In this document: piece after piece, positions 25,101 to 37,890 of the stretch
How positions within the stretch are numbered: position 1 is the stretch's first letter
Layout of the letters: the number at the start of each line of letters is the position of its first letter
Notes under the pieces: generated by a model
Told to the model about the DNA's origin: nothing
The model's database searches: none
Seen by the model: the letters and a program-made list of their open reading frames with translations, nothing else
Source of the DNA: Dokdonella fugitiva
GTDB taxonomy: Bacteria; Pseudomonadota; Gammaproteobacteria; Xanthomonadales; Rhodanobacteraceae
Reading direction: 5' to 3'
DNA: 64,000 bases
NCBI RefSeq assembly: GCF_014138265.1
Contig: NZ_JACGXL010000001.1
Span: forward strand, 1,000,525 to 1,064,524
Made by a program: the position numbers and the translations under genes

Positions 25101-26084
25101 CTACTGGATGCGCTCGATCGTCAGCGATGCATTGTTGACGCCCGCCGGAAGCGTCTGCGCGGTGCCTCCCAGGTTGCTGATCTGCACCACGTCGCCTGGA
25201 TTGAAACTGATGATCGCGTCGCCGGTGGCGTACGGAGAGCCGGCGCACGGGAACCGGTTGGAAGCGGACGACAATCCGTTGACCATGATGGCGAACGTGC
25301 ACGGTGTCGTCGAGGCATAGACCCGCAGCTGCAGGTGGTACGTGCCAGCCACGTTCACGAAGACGAACGACGAGCCCGCATTGTGGGTGATGTTTCCACC
25401 GAGAAACGCGTTCGTGTCGAACAAGACTGCATTGCCGGCCACGACGAACTGCGTCGACAGGTTCGTGATCTGCGCGAGTTCGGAAAATGCGGGACCGGTC
25501 GGGCCGGTCGGACCCGTTGCACCTGACGGACCTGTTGCACCCGCGGGACCCGTGTCGCCTGCAGGTCCCGTCGCACCCGTGGGACCTGGCGCGCCCGCTG
25601 GTCCCGTTGCACCCGTCGGTCCGGTCGCGCCCACGGGCCCCGTTGCCCCCGCAGATCCTGTTGCACCGGCAGGTCCAGCCGGTCCCGCGGGACCCGTCGC
25701 ACCCGGCGGTCCGATCACGCCGGCGAGCGCGTACTGCGCGACCGGCAGCGCGTTGACGGCCTGGCGCGGGCTCAGCGTCTGCGTGCCGACCGTGACGTCG
25801 AGCCACAGTTGGGTACCGCCGAACGCGCCGGGAAAATCGAGGTCGATGGTGAAGGCGCCGGCCACGACCGGAAACTGCGCGATCGAGATCGTGTCGCCGA
25901 CCTGCGTGCCGCCCTCGGCCGCGTCGAACAACCTGAACGCGAGATCGTAGTTGCCGTCGGCGGGCTGCCCGTTCGCGCTCAACGTGCCCTGGTAGGTGAA
26001 CGCGGTCGATTGCGGCGACGCATCGACCGCGCCCGCCTGTATCGACAAGGCCAGCGCGATCGCGAGAGCGCTGCGTGTGATCAT
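25101..26084 (-). CDS. Secreted collagen-like protein with globular C-terminal domain
   Basis: Signal peptide '[18 protein letters not shown]', then an N-terminal beta domain of the bacterial fibre type ('[20 protein letters not shown]', '[17 protein letters not shown]'). Residues about 125-199 are 25 uninterrupted Gly-X-Y triplets, many of them GAT, GPA and GPT. A ~125-residue C-terminal beta-rich domain follows ('[20 protein letters not shown]', '[11 protein letters not shown]', '[17 protein letters not shown]'), which resembles the BclA/C1q-TNF-like trimer heads. This predicts a trimeric rod with a globular tip on the surface or secreted. 327 residues. Its ATG overlaps the stop of the small secreted gene upstream by 4 bases. 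Triple-helix formation is inferred from the repeat. Confidence 0.88.
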   Translation of the reverse strand: MITRSALAIALALSIQAGAVDASPQSTAFTYQGTLSANGQPADGNYDLAFRLFDAAEGGTQVGDTISIAQFPVVAGAFTIDLDFPGAFGGTQLWLDVTVGTQTLSPRQAVNALPVAQYALAGVIGPPGATGPAGPAGPAGATGSAGATGPVGATGPTGATGPAGAPGPTGATGPAGDTGPAGATGPSGATGPTGPTGPAFSELAQITNLSTQFVVAGNAVLFDTNAFLGGNITHNAGSSFVFVNVAGTYHLQLRVYASTTPCTFAIMVNGLSSASNRFPCAGSPYATGDAIISFNPGDVVQISNLGGTAQTLPAGVNNASLTIERIQ

Positions 26085-26356
26085 GGCGCGCAGTCCTCGA
26101 ATCCGGAGAAGAAGACGTCATCCGCGCCGCGTGCGGTGGCGCGGAATCCGCCGGCGATGGCGTAGTCGGCACTCGACGCGAAGCCGGCGACCGCTTCGGC
26201 GATCGTCGCCCGCAGGCGGAAGCACGCGCTGCCCGCGCGCGCGGACGAGCCCGCGCCCACGACGTGCGCATTGATGGAATAGACCGGATCGGCCGCGGCG
26301 ACGGCCGCGCACGCGCACGCGAGGAGACCGGCGAGCGCTGTCTTTACAATTACCAT
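26081..26356 (-). CDS. Small secreted protein with FxSGFE-type C-terminal tail
   Basis: 91 residues: signal peptide '[20 protein letters not shown]', then a short module '[29 protein letters not shown]' (pattern F-x-L-x-x-T-I near the start and Y-x-I-x-G-G-F at the end). This is a recurrent motif of exported proteins of unknown function in Xanthomonadales and metagenomes. The C-terminus '[11 protein letters not shown]' matches the tail family seen at 16970-17000 and 61540-61575. It is translationally coupled (ATGA overlap) to the collagen-like gene, so the two products may be exported or assembled together. No enzyme motif. Confidence 0.75.
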   Translation of the reverse strand: MVIVKTALAGLLACACAAVAAADPVYSINAHVVGAGSSARAGSACFRLRATIAEAVAGFASSADYAIAGGFRATARGADDVFFSGFEDCAP

Positions 26357-26497
26357 GAGCGTCCCCTGATCGCCCTTTGCGCCTCGCCGAGGCTACGGTT
26401 GGGCGGCGATGCCGTCAAACCACCGGCGGCCGCCTGCTTCCGCGGCGAGCACGGCAGCCGGTAATATCCGGCCTTTCCGAACCATGGCTGGTCGATC

Positions 26498-27655
26498 ATG
26501 CGCCCATTCCCCCTCGGTGAAGAGCTCGATCTGCTGCGCGAAAGCGTGCGTGCATTCGCCGACAAGGAGATCGCACCGCGCGCCGACCTGATCGACCGCG
26601 ACAACGCGTTCCCGCAGGACCTGTGGGCGAAGCTCGGCGACATGGGCCTGCTCGGCGTCACCGTGTCGAGCGACTACGGCGGCTCGGAACTCGGCTACCT
26701 CGCGCACGTCGTCGCGATGGAAGAGATCTCGCGCGCATCGGGTTCGGTCGGCCTTTCCTACGGCGCGCATTCGAACCTCTGCGTCAACAACATCTACCAC
26801 AACGCGAGCGAAGCGCAGAAGCAGAAGTACCTGCCGAAGCTGTGCAGCGGCGAATACGTCGGCGCGCTCGCGATGAGCGAGCCGGGCGCGGGTTCCGACG
26901 TGGTCGGCTCGATGACCTGCCGCGCAGAACTGCACGGCGACACCTGGGTCGCCAACGGCTCGAAGATGTGGATCACCAACGGCCCCGACGCCGACGTGCT
27001 GCTCGTCTACATGCGCACCGCGCATCGTCCCGCCGGCTCGCGCTGCATGACCGCGTTCATCGTCGAGAAGGGCATGAAGGGTTTCTCGACCGCGCAGAAG
27101 CTCGACAAGCTCGGCATGCGCGGCAGCAACACCTGCGAACTCGTGTTCGAGGATTGCGAGATCCCCGACAGCCAGCGCGTGGGCGAGGTCAACGAGGGCG
27201 TGCGCGTGCTCATGAGCGGCCTCGACACCGAACGCCTCGTGCTCTCGGGCGGCCCGATCGGCCTCATGCAGGCCGCGCTCGACAGTGCGATGCCGTACGT
27301 GCGCGAACGCAAGCAGTTCAACGCGCCGATCGGCACCTTCGGCCTGATGCAGGGCAAGATCGCCGACATGTACACCGCGCTGCAGTCGTCGCGCGCGTAC
27401 GCCTACCTCGTCGCACAGAACTACGACCAGGGCATCAAGTCGCGCATCGACCCCGCCTCGTGCCTGCTGCACGCCTCGCAGAGCGCGGTGCAGGTCGCGC
27501 TGGAAGCGATCCAGGCGCTCGGCGGCAACGGCTACATCAACGAGTACCCGGCCGGGCGCATCCTGCGCGACGCGAAACTCTACGAAATCGGCGCGGGTAC
27601 GAACGAAATCCGCCGTATGCTGATCGGCCGCGAGCTGTTCCACGGCAAGTCCTGA
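26498..27655 (+). CDS. ivd: Isovaleryl-CoA dehydrogenase
   Basis: FAD flavoprotein of the acyl-CoA dehydrogenase family that converts isovaleryl-CoA to 3-methylcrotonyl-CoA in leucine breakdown, passing electrons to ETF. Signatures: '[15 protein letters not shown]', '[14 protein letters not shown]', and '[11 protein letters not shown]'. The IVD-specific position of the catalytic Glu lies in '[13 protein letters not shown]' (Glu at about 245), unlike straight-chain enzymes where it is near residue 370. The C-terminus reads '[20 protein letters not shown]'. 385 residues, normal length. Monocistronic here; the methylcrotonyl-CoA carboxylase carboxyltransferase subunit lies 7.6 kb downstream rather than in one liu operon. 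Confidence 0.95.
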   Translation: MRPFPLGEELDLLRESVRAFADKEIAPRADLIDRDNAFPQDLWAKLGDMGLLGVTVSSDYGGSELGYLAHVVAMEEISRASGSVGLSYGAHSNLCVNNIYHNASEAQKQKYLPKLCSGEYVGALAMSEPGAGSDVVGSMTCRAELHGDTWVANGSKMWITNGPDADVLLVYMRTAHRPAGSRCMTAFIVEKGMKGFSTAQKLDKLGMRGSNTCELVFEDCEIPDSQRVGEVNEGVRVLMSGLDTERLVLSGGPIGLMQAALDSAMPYVRERKQFNAPIGTFGLMQGKIADMYTALQSSRAYAYLVAQNYDQGIKSRIDPASCLLHASQSAVQVALEAIQALGGNGYINEYPAGRILRDAKLYEIGAGTNEIRRMLIGRELFHGKS

Positions 27656-27737
27656 ACGGGTCCGGCGCGGTTCCGGCCGCCACCTTAGATCGGGCTTCCC
27701 GCGTCGTCGCTTAGGAGTACACTGGCCGCGTCCACTG

Positions 27738-29279
27738 GTGGGGGGTGGCGTGGGCCGAGCGGACGACAATCTGCAGTTCAGCGCCATCGAGGCACGGGAC
27801 GCTGCGCCTACCTGGAAGATTTTGATCGCGGACGACGAGCCCGAGGTGCATGACGTCACGCGCCTCGTGCTCGGCAGTTTCCGCTTCGCCGACCGCAAGC
27901 TCGAGTTCCTCAGCGCGCACAGCGCGAACGAGGCGCGGCGCGTGCTCGAGCAGCATCCGGACGTCGCCGTGCTGCTGCTCGACGTCGTCATGGAATCGGA
28001 ACAGGCGGGTCTCGCGCTCGTGCGCAGCATCCGCGAGGAGCTCGGCAATCCGTTCGTGCGCATCGTGCTGCGCACCGGCCAGGCCGGCCAGGCGCCCGAG
28101 CACGAGGTCATCGCCGCCTACGACATCAACGACTACAAGGAAAAGACCGAGCTCACCGCGTCGCGCCTCGCGACGACGATGTACTCGGCGCTGCGCGCGT
28201 ACCGCGACATGCGCGCGATCGAGGCGCACCGCGTCGGCCTCGAGAACGTGATCCGCAGCTCCGCACGCATCTTCGCACGGCGCGACACGCGCGACTTCGC
28301 CAACGCGGTGCTCGACCAGCTGGTCGAACTCGTCGGGCTCGAACGCGGCGCGCTGTACTGCACGATCGACCGCCGGCGCGAGGCCGAACCGGACCATTTC
28401 CACATCACCGCCACGAGCGGCGACTACCGCCGCCTGCAGCACGACGACGCCGACGAGGCGCTGCCGCCGGCGATCGTCGCGACGATGCGCGATGCGTTCC
28501 GCGACAAGCGCCACCAGTTCGGGCGCGACCACTACGTGCTGCATTTCATCGACAGCCACCAGACCGAGAGCCTGCTGTTCGTCGGCGAGGCGTGGAACCT
28601 GTCGCCGCTCGACTACAAGCTGGTCGAGCTGTTCTGCACCAACGTCTCGATCGCGTTCGACAACCTGCACCTCAACGACGAGCTGCTGTCCTCGCAGCTC
28701 GAGATGGTCTACCTGCTCGCCGGCGCGGCCGAGACGCGCTCCCAGGAGACCGCGAACCACGTGCACCGCGTCGGCCTGCTCGCCGAGATGCTCGGCCACG
28801 CGCTCGGCCTGCCGCCGGCGATGTCCGAGACGTTGCGCTACGCCGCGCCGCTGCACGACATCGGCAAGATCGGCATTCCCGACACGATCCTCAACAAGCC
28901 CGGCCCGCACACGCCCGAGGAAGCCGTGGTCATGCGCACGCACGCCGAACTCGGCGCGCGCCTGCTCGGCAACTCGAACCGGCCGGTGCTGCGCCTCGCC
29001 GCGGAAATCGCCGCCTCGCACCACGAGAACTGGGACGGCAGCGGATACCCGAAGGGCCTCGCCGGCGCGGCGATCCCGATCGGCGGGCGCATCACGATGG
29101 TCGCCGACGTGTTCGACGCACTCGGCAGCAAGCGCTGCTACAAGGATCCGTGGGACTCCGCGCGCATCCGCGCGTTCATGCTCGAACACCGCGGCACGAA
29201 GTTCGATCCGGACGTCGTCGATCGCCTGTTCGAACGCTGGGACGAAGCGCTCGCGCTGCGGCGCGAACTGCCGGACTGA
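27738..29279 (+). CDS. Response regulator with DUF3369 and HD-GYP cyclic-di-GMP phosphodiesterase output
   Basis: Residues about 26-150 are a receiver domain ('ILIADDEPEVHDV', phospho-acceptor Asp at about 82 in 'LLLDVVMES', 'LRTGQ'). Residues about 165-320 form a DUF3369 sensory domain. The last ~180 residues are HD-GYP with 'NHVHRVGLLAEML', 'HDIGKIGIPD', 'RTHAELGARLLG', 'ASHHENWDGSGYPKGLAG', so metal ligands and the GYP loop are intact. It should hydrolyse cyclic-di-GMP when phosphorylated. GTG starts at 27738 or 27750 (513 or 509 residues); no ATG. The stop is 38 bases from the stop of the convergent propeller histidine kinase, a plausible but unproven partner. Confidence 0.92.
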   Translation: MGGGVGRADDNLQFSAIEARDAAPTWKILIADDEPEVHDVTRLVLGSFRFADRKLEFLSAHSANEARRVLEQHPDVAVLLLDVVMESEQAGLALVRSIREELGNPFVRIVLRTGQAGQAPEHEVIAAYDINDYKEKTELTASRLATTMYSALRAYRDMRAIEAHRVGLENVIRSSARIFARRDTRDFANAVLDQLVELVGLERGALYCTIDRRREAEPDHFHITATSGDYRRLQHDDADEALPPAIVATMRDAFRDKRHQFGRDHYVLHFIDSHQTESLLFVGEAWNLSPLDYKLVELFCTNVSIAFDNLHLNDELLSSQLEMVYLLAGAAETRSQETANHVHRVGLLAEMLGHALGLPPAMSETLRYAAPLHDIGKIGIPDTILNKPGPHTPEEAVVMRTHAELGARLLGNSNRPVLRLAAEIAASHHENWDGSGYPKGLAGAAIPIGGRITMVADVFDALGSKRCYKDPWDSARIRAFMLEHRGTKFDPDVVDRLFERWDEALALRRELPD

Positions 29280-29316
29280 CCGCTCGCCCTTTGGCAGCAG
29301 CCATCGGCTACCGACG

Positions 29317-32300
29317 TCACGAACGCTGCTGCAGCACCTCGCCGCCGAAGCGGATCACGAAGCGCGTGCCCTGCCCCGGCGCGCTCTCGCAATCGATGTG
29401 GCCGTGCAGGACCTGCGAGACGAGGCTGTAGACGATGTGCATGCCGAGGCCCGAGCCGCCCTGCCCGCGCCGCGTCGTGAAGAACGGCTCGAAGATGCGC
29501 GCGCGCACCGCGTCGTCCATGCCGCGGCCGTCGTCACGGTAGTCCACCTGCACGATGCGGTTCTCCAGCGTGACGTCGATGCGGATCGTGCCGGCGTCGC
29601 CTTCGACGAAGCCGTGCATGAGCGAGTTCATCACGAGGTTCGTGACGATCTGGTAGAGCGCGCCGGGCGCCGTCTCGATGATGAGTCCGGCCGGGCAGTC
29701 GAGCACGGCGCGGTGCGGCGTCTTCTTCAGGCTCGGGCCGAGCGTCGTGAGGATCTCGTTGAGGCAGACGCCGAGGTCGACCACGCGCCGGTCCTCGCTC
29801 GACTGGTCGACCGCGACCTGCTTGAAGCTCTTCACGAGGCGATCGGCACGCTGCAGGTTGCGCAGGATCATGTCCGAACTCTCGCGCGCGGTGCGCTGGA
29901 ACTCGTCGAGGTCACGGGTCGCCAGGCTGCCCTCGCCGATCAGGCGCGAGATGCGCTGCGCTTCCTCCTGCAGGTGGGATGCCGCGGTCACGCCGATGCC
30001 GAGCGGCGTGTTGATCTCGTGCGCGATGCCGGCGACGAGGCCGCCGAGCGAGGCGAGCTTCTCCGCTTCGAACAGCTGGCGCTGCGCCAGCGTGAGCCGC
30101 TCGAGCGTGCTGCGCAGCTCGAGGTTGGCGTTCTGCAGCGCGGCGGTGCGCTGCTCGACGCGCGATTCGAGTTGCTCATTGAGCGTGCGCAGCGCGGCCA
30201 ACGCCTGGTTCAGCGCGTTGATGTCCGACGTGGTGCCGCTCATGCGCTGCGCGCGCCCGTTCTCGTCGCGCTCGACGATGCGGCCGCGCGTGAGCACCCA
30301 GACCCAGTCGTGCCGCGTGTCCTGCGTGCGGTAGCTCGCCTCGAACGTCGGCAAGCGCCCCGACAGGTGCGCGCCGAGCGCGCGCTCGAAGCGCTCGATG
30401 TCGTCCGGGTGCACGTACGGGCGATATGTCGTGAGCGAGTGGTCGCCCACCTCGTGCGTGACCGCGAGGTGCTCGAGCTGGTTGTCGCGATGCATGCGAC
30501 CGCTGCCGAGGTCGATATCCCACAATTCGCTGCCGCTGCCCCAGAGCGCGAGCTTGAGCCGCTCTTCGGACTGGCGCACGGTCTCCTGCACGGCGTCGCG
30601 TTCGCGCCGCGCGCGGCGTGCGCGCAGCCAGACGAAGGCAGCGAGCATCGCGGCGCACACCGCGTAGACGGCGATCGCGATGTGCGACAGCCACGGCGCC
30701 GGCAGCACGGTCAGCGACAGCGTCGCTTCCTTCTCGCCCCACGGCTGGCCCGGATAGCGCGCGCGCACGCGGAAGCGGTAATCACCCGGCGGCAGGCGCG
30801 TGTAGGTCGCAGTGCGCAGGTCGGCGTCGGTCTCGATCCAGTCCGCGTCGTGCGGATCGAGTCGATAGGCGAACCGCAGGCCGGCCGGCGCGAACGCCGA
30901 CGGCGCACCGTAGTTGATCGACAACATGCCCTGGTGATGGTTGAGGCGCACGTTGCCGCCGCTCCACGGCGCCTGTTCGAGCGGCGAGTCGGGGTCGCGC
31001 CAGCGCGGCAGCACCGGCGTGTTGAACAGGCGCAGCTCGGTGAGCACCGGTTCGGGCACGGGCAGCGCCGGAATCTGCGAAGGGTCGAAGATCGTCGCGA
31101 CGGTGGCGCCGCCGAACACGATGCGCCCATCGCGGCCGTGGTCGACCGAGGCGATGAAGTAGCCGCTCGCCGACGCGCCCTGGTCGGCGCCGACGTTGAC
31201 GATGCTGCGGTCGCGCGGGTCGTAGCGCGAGATGCCGACCGTCGTGCTCATCCAGATGCGTCCCTGCGCATCCTCGGCGAGGCCGCCGATCGCGTCGGCG
31301 GCGAGTCCCGCGTGCGCGTCGATCGTCTCGAAGCGCACACCGTTCGGATAGAGGTCGAGCAGGTGCGCGAGGCCGCCGCCGCGCGTGCCGAGCCAGAGTT
31401 CGCCGCGGCGGTCGCGATGCAGGTCGGTCACGGTGTTGCTCGGCAACGACGCCGGATTGCGCGGATCGCTCGGGAAGTCGCGCACGCGGCCACTCGCCGG
31501 ATCGAGCAGCGCGAGGCCGCCGCGCTCGGTGCCGATCCACAGCTGGCCGTGCTCCGCTTCGAGGATCGCGTACACGCCGCCGGGTGCGAGGCTGTCGTCG
31601 ACCCCGTCCACGTGCGTGTAGTGGCGGAACTCGCTGCAGCCGTCGCAGAGCGCGTCGACACCGTAGTCGGTGGTGCCGATCCACAGCGTGTTCGCGGCGT
31701 CGAGATACAGGCGCTGCAGGTTGTTCGAAGCGAGGCTGCGCGGATCGGCGGCGTCGTGCTGGTAGTGCTCGAACGCGTTCGCTTGCGGGCGCAGGCGATC
31801 GAGCCCACCGCCGCGCGTGGCGATCCACAGCGAACCGTCGCGGCCTCGCAGGGTCGCGACGACGAAGTTGTGCGCGAGGCTCGCCGGATTGCGCGGATCG
31901 TGCACGAAATGCTCGAGCAGGCCGTTCTCGAGATCGAAGTGGCTGAGGCCGCCGTTCTCGGCCGTGCTGAACCAGAACGTGCCGTCGTCGTCGGCGAGCA
32001 CCGACAGCACCGACGCGCCCGGCAGCGAACGCCCGCCGCCGCCCGTGTGCACCGACACGAAGCCGGCGGCGCGCGGATCGAACACGCTGATGCCGTTGCT
32101 CCAGGTGCCGACCCAGATCTGCCCGTCGCGATCCTCGAACACGCTGAAGGCGCGATTGCCCGCGAGCGAGCCGGGTTGCTCCGGCGCGTGCGTGAACGTT
32201 TCCAGGCGCCGCGCGTGCGGATTGAGCCGCGACAGGCCCGCGTTCTCGCTGCCGAACCAGATCGCGCCGCTGCGGTCGATGTGCAGGCCGGTGAGGTCCG

Positions 32301-33111
32301 TGTCGTCGAGCGACGGCGACGTCTGCGCGTCGTAGTGCTCGATCTCCATGCCATCCGCGCCGAAATGGAACAGGCCCTGCTTGGTCGCGGTGAGCCAGAC
32401 TTCGCCGGCTTCGGTGGTGACGATCGTGCGCACGACGAGGCGCGCGCCCGATCGCGCCACCCACTCGCGCATCGTGCCGTCGGCCGGGTCGCACTCGAAC
32501 AGGCCTGCCGCCGTGCCGATCAGGAGGTGGCCGCCGCTGCGCGCGACGAGTGCGTTCGGCCGGCGCAGCGCATCGTCGCGACAGCGCGATTCGACGAACC
32601 CGCCGCGCGCTTCGTCGTAGCTCTGCAGGCCGTGGTTGCGCGTCGCCACCCACAGCGTGCCGGTTGCATCCTCGAGCATGGCGCCGACGTACTCGCTGCC
32701 AATCGCGTCGCTGCGCGAAGGGTCGGGCACGAAGTTGTCGAAGCGGTCGAGGCGCTCGTCGTAGCGGCTGAGGCCGCCGCTGGTCGTGCCGACCCATAGC
32801 CGCCCCTGGTGGTCGACGAGCAGGCGGTGCACGTTGTTCGCGGCGAGCGAAGACGGGTCGCTGCGGTCGTGCTTGTAGACGCGGAAGCCGTAGCCGTCGA
32901 AGCGGTCGAGACCGTCCTGCGTGGCGACCCAGATGAAGCCGTGGCGATCCTGCGCGATGTCGACGCCGCTCGCCTGCGACAGGCCCTGCTCGACGCCGAT
33001 GTTGCGGAAGCGGACGCGCTCGACGCCGTGGTTGGCGCGACCCTGCGCGTGCGCGGGCGCGCCGGCGCACGCCAGCACGGCCATCGCGATCCAGCATGCT
33101 GCCCGTCGCAC
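29317..33111 (-). CDS. Periplasmic propeller-sensing membrane histidine kinase
   Basis: Signal peptide (1-23), then a very long periplasmic part of about 14 Reg_prop repeats ('IAQDRHGFIWVATQDGLDRF', 'DHQGRLWVGTTSGGLSRYD' pattern) forming beta propellers, and a Y_Y_Y domain ('YRFRVRARYPGQPWGEKE'). One membrane helix ('IAIAVYAVCAAMLAAFVWL') leads to a PAS/PAC domain ('LALWGSGSELWDIDLGSGRM'). The HisKA has its phospho-acceptor His at about 1031 in 'GIAHEINTPLG', and the HATPase has 'NLVMNSLMHGF', 'DDGRGMD' and 'GGSGLGMHIV'. 1264 residues. Unlike Bacteroides hybrid two-component proteins of this design, it has no receiver or HTH at the end, so it needs a separate regulator. Convergent with the HD-GYP regulator. 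Confidence 0.93.
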   Translation of the reverse strand: MRRAACWIAMAVLACAGAPAHAQGRANHGVERVRFRNIGVEQGLSQASGVDIAQDRHGFIWVATQDGLDRFDGYGFRVYKHDRSDPSSLAANNVHRLLVDHQGRLWVGTTSGGLSRYDERLDRFDNFVPDPSRSDAIGSEYVGAMLEDATGTLWVATRNHGLQSYDEARGGFVESRCRDDALRRPNALVARSGGHLLIGTAAGLFECDPADGTMREWVARSGARLVVRTIVTTEAGEVWLTATKQGLFHFGADGMEIEHYDAQTSPSLDDTDLTGLHIDRSGAIWFGSENAGLSRLNPHARRLETFTHAPEQPGSLAGNRAFSVFEDRDGQIWVGTWSNGISVFDPRAAGFVSVHTGGGGRSLPGASVLSVLADDDGTFWFSTAENGGLSHFDLENGLLEHFVHDPRNPASLAHNFVVATLRGRDGSLWIATRGGGLDRLRPQANAFEHYQHDAADPRSLASNNLQRLYLDAANTLWIGTTDYGVDALCDGCSEFRHYTHVDGVDDSLAPGGVYAILEAEHGQLWIGTERGGLALLDPASGRVRDFPSDPRNPASLPSNTVTDLHRDRRGELWLGTRGGGLAHLLDLYPNGVRFETIDAHAGLAADAIGGLAEDAQGRIWMSTTVGISRYDPRDRSIVNVGADQGASASGYFIASVDHGRDGRIVFGGATVATIFDPSQIPALPVPEPVLTELRLFNTPVLPRWRDPDSPLEQAPWSGGNVRLNHHQGMLSINYGAPSAFAPAGLRFAYRLDPHDADWIETDADLRTATYTRLPPGDYRFRVRARYPGQPWGEKEATLSLTVLPAPWLSHIAIAVYAVCAAMLAAFVWLRARRARRERDAVQETVRQSEERLKLALWGSGSELWDIDLGSGRMHRDNQLEHLAVTHEVGDHSLTTYRPYVHPDDIERFERALGAHLSGRLPTFEASYRTQDTRHDWVWVLTRGRIVERDENGRAQRMSGTTSDINALNQALAALRTLNEQLESRVEQRTAALQNANLELRSTLERLTLAQRQLFEAEKLASLGGLVAGIAHEINTPLGIGVTAASHLQEEAQRISRLIGEGSLATRDLDEFQRTARESSDMILRNLQRADRLVKSFKQVAVDQSSEDRRVVDLGVCLNEILTTLGPSLKKTPHRAVLDCPAGLIIETAPGALYQIVTNLVMNSLMHGFVEGDAGTIRIDVTLENRIVQVDYRDDGRGMDDAVRARIFEPFFTTRRGQGGSGLGMHIVYSLVSQVLHGHIDCESAPGQGTRFVIRFGGEVLQQRS

Positions 33112-33273
33112 CGTGCGGTGCCCCCTGTCATGCCTGGGCCGAGGCTAGCGTGTGGCGCGCGCCGAGCACAAGGATTACGCCGCCGGCGCGCAATTGTCGC
33201 AGCGCAACAGGACGCGCATAATCGGCGTCTAACCCGGCCTCGCGCCGACTCGTCATCCATCCCGGAGGGTTCC

Positions 33274-34446
<1,173 letters not shown>

Positions 34447-34614
34447 TCCCCGCCGGCGTCGGGCGGCATGCGGCTGCCCGACGATGCGCCCGAAACTGAA
34501 CAGCCCTGCTAGAATCCGACGCGATCCACACGTCGCGGACGGTTGCGTTCGCACATTTCGGGCCGCAGGGGCTGCACAGGCAGGCCGACGGCCGACCAAC
34601 GGGAGGCAGACCAG

Positions 34615-35118
34615 ATGACCAGCAAGATCCTGAAGTTCGCGCTCGGCACGGCCCTCATCGCCACGCTGGCCGCGTGCGACGACTCGCAGAAGCAGGCGCA
34701 GGAAGCTGCCGACAAGGCAGCTGCCGCGACGAAGCAGGCCGCCGCCGATGCGCAGGCTGCCGCAAAGAAGGCCGCCGACGCCACGGCTGCCGCCGCGCAG
34801 CAGGCGGCCGATGCCGCGAAGCAGGCTGCAGCGACCGCGAACACCGCGGTGAGCGACGCGGCGAACCAGGCCGCCGACGCGACGAAGAGCGCCGCCGAGC
34901 AGGCGAAGGACGCCGCGGCGAAGGCCGTCGACGCGAGCAAGGAAGCGGCCGCGAACGCGGGCACGATGGTCAAGGAAGGCGCCGAAGCGACCGGTGCGGC
35001 GATGAAGGCCGCCGGGCACGAGGTCAAGGAAGGCGCGAAGGAAGTCGGCCACGACATCGCCGAAACGGCGAAGGACGCGAAGGACGCGGCCACCGACGCG
35101 GCGAAGAAGAAGGAGTGA
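34615..35118 (+). CDS. Ala/Lys-rich lipoprotein with coiled-coil (LEA-like) repeats
   Basis: Lipoprotein signal peptide 'KILKFALGTALIATLAAC' with lipobox L-A-A-C. The mature part consists almost only of Ala, Lys, Asp, Glu and Thr in 11-residue-like repeats ('AADKAAAATKQAAADAQAAA' style). These predict a long amphipathic helix similar to LEA group 3 or apolipoprotein-like proteins, which protect membranes or bridge envelope layers. 167 residues; ATG 34615 follows GGGAGGCAGACC. Located between the thiolase and the carboxylase subunit, with no functional link to them evident. Low complexity makes homology assignment unreliable. Confidence 0.82.
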   Translation: MTSKILKFALGTALIATLAACDDSQKQAQEAADKAAAATKQAAADAQAAAKKAADATAAAAQQAADAAKQAAATANTAVSDAANQAADATKSAAEQAKDAAAKAVDASKEAAANAGTMVKEGAEATGAAMKAAGHEVKEGAKEVGHDIAETAKDAKDAATDAAKKKE

Positions 35119-35307
35119 TCCGCGCGCGCTTGCGCGCGTGACGCTCGACACGCACCGGCCGCCTCGCGCGGCCGGTTGCGTATTGCGAACCCGCCGCACC
35201 CCGTGCGGCGCACACCACCGCAGCGCAATCGGACGCCGCGGGCAAGACTGGCTTGCAACCCTGCGCTGTGTTTACATCGGGATTTCCCGCTCCCGCGCCG
35301 ATCGCCC

Positions 35308-36915
<1,608 letters not shown>

Positions 36916-37043
36916 CGGGAGTCGCTCGTCTGTGCCCGTCGCCACTGTCTTCTTCGACGACGGACGTAGTACGAATGTCTTCGTTGACAGGTCGCGCGCA
37001 GCGCGCTAGGGTTTGTCCCCGCAACCATCAGCGGAGCTGCCTC

Positions 37044-37868
37044 ATGGACCTGCGTGCGATGTGGCTGTCCGGTTCCTTCCTGCTGTGCGCCGCCGCCGCG
37101 GCCGACGACAACCTTCCCCCGCGCTACGACTCGCGCTCCAATGTCGAGCGGCCCGCGACCGATCGCTACGCGACGCCGGAGGACAAGGGGCGCCCCGGCG
37201 AGAAGTTCTATTTCGACGCCGTGCGTGCGGTCGCCAAGAAGGATTTCAGGTTCGCGGTCGACATGTACGAGGTGTCGGCGTCGTGGGCGTACAAGCCCGC
37301 GCAGTACAACCTCGGCGTGATGTACCTCAAGGGCGAAGGCGTTCCGGTCGACCGCTCGCGCGCGATGGCGTGGTTCGCGCTCGCCGCCGAGCGCAGCGAC
37401 GCCGACTACGTGCAGGCGCGCGAACTCCTCTACGCCGACCTCGGCAAGGACGAGTTCGCCCATGCGAACGAGATCTGGCGCGAGCTCAAGACCACCTACG
37501 GCGACGACGTCGCGCTCGCGCGCGCGAAGATGCGCTGGGCACACGTGCGTGCCGAGATGACCGGATCGCCGGTAGGGTCGCCCGGAAACCTCAAGGTCGG
37601 CAGTGCGAGCGGCGGCGTCCATCCGGTGCGCCTCGGCCCCACCGGGCGATCGGAAGTCAACGGCTTCGCCACCGCGGCTTTCGGCGTGCTCGGCGGCAGC
37701 AGCGAAGACGGTTCCATCGCGTATCGCCAGTTGCGCGAGAGCGACAACCCATACGACCCGAAATTCGAATGGCGCACGTCGCCCAATCCCGAGGGCACGG
37801 TCACGGTCGATCCGATCGTGCCGTCACCCGGCGCCGCCGAGGAACATTCCGACAAGCGTGCACGCTGA
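37044..37868 (+). CDS. Secreted SEL1-like repeat protein, first of a tandem pair
   Basis: Signal peptide ('MWLSGSFLLCAAAAA'), then a region with about one and a half SEL1 repeats: 'FAVDMYEVSASWAYKPAQYN' followed by 'LGVMYLKGEGVPVDRSRAMA'. SEL1-like repeats mediate protein contacts. The C-terminal half is unstructured and ends with Pro/Glu-rich sequence. 274 residues, ATG 37044. It is nearly the same as the next gene over its central part, only 22 bases after its stop, so the pair arose by recent duplication and is probably co-transcribed. Function unknown; periplasmic location likely. Confidence 0.82.
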   Translation: MDLRAMWLSGSFLLCAAAAADDNLPPRYDSRSNVERPATDRYATPEDKGRPGEKFYFDAVRAVAKKDFRFAVDMYEVSASWAYKPAQYNLGVMYLKGEGVPVDRSRAMAWFALAAERSDADYVQARELLYADLGKDEFAHANEIWRELKTTYGDDVALARAKMRWAHVRAEMTGSPVGSPGNLKVGSASGGVHPVRLGPTGRSEVNGFATAAFGVLGGSSEDGSIAYRQLRESDNPYDPKFEWRTSPNPEGTVTVDPIVPSPGAAEEHSDKRAR

Positions 37869-37890
37869 ACCCACCGACCGAGGACCCACC

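Noticed and set aside
25485-25712. The repetitive DNA at 25.5-25.7 kb as a CRISPR array or tandem satellite
   Set aside because: The 9-base periodicity arises from Gly-X-Y codons in an open frame; there are no unique spacers or palindromic repeats.
28492-32799. A 1435-residue plus-strand open frame
   Set aside because: It is Arg/Ala-rich, reads across the HD-GYP gene in another frame and antisense through the propeller kinase, and shows no domain. It is a high-GC shadow.
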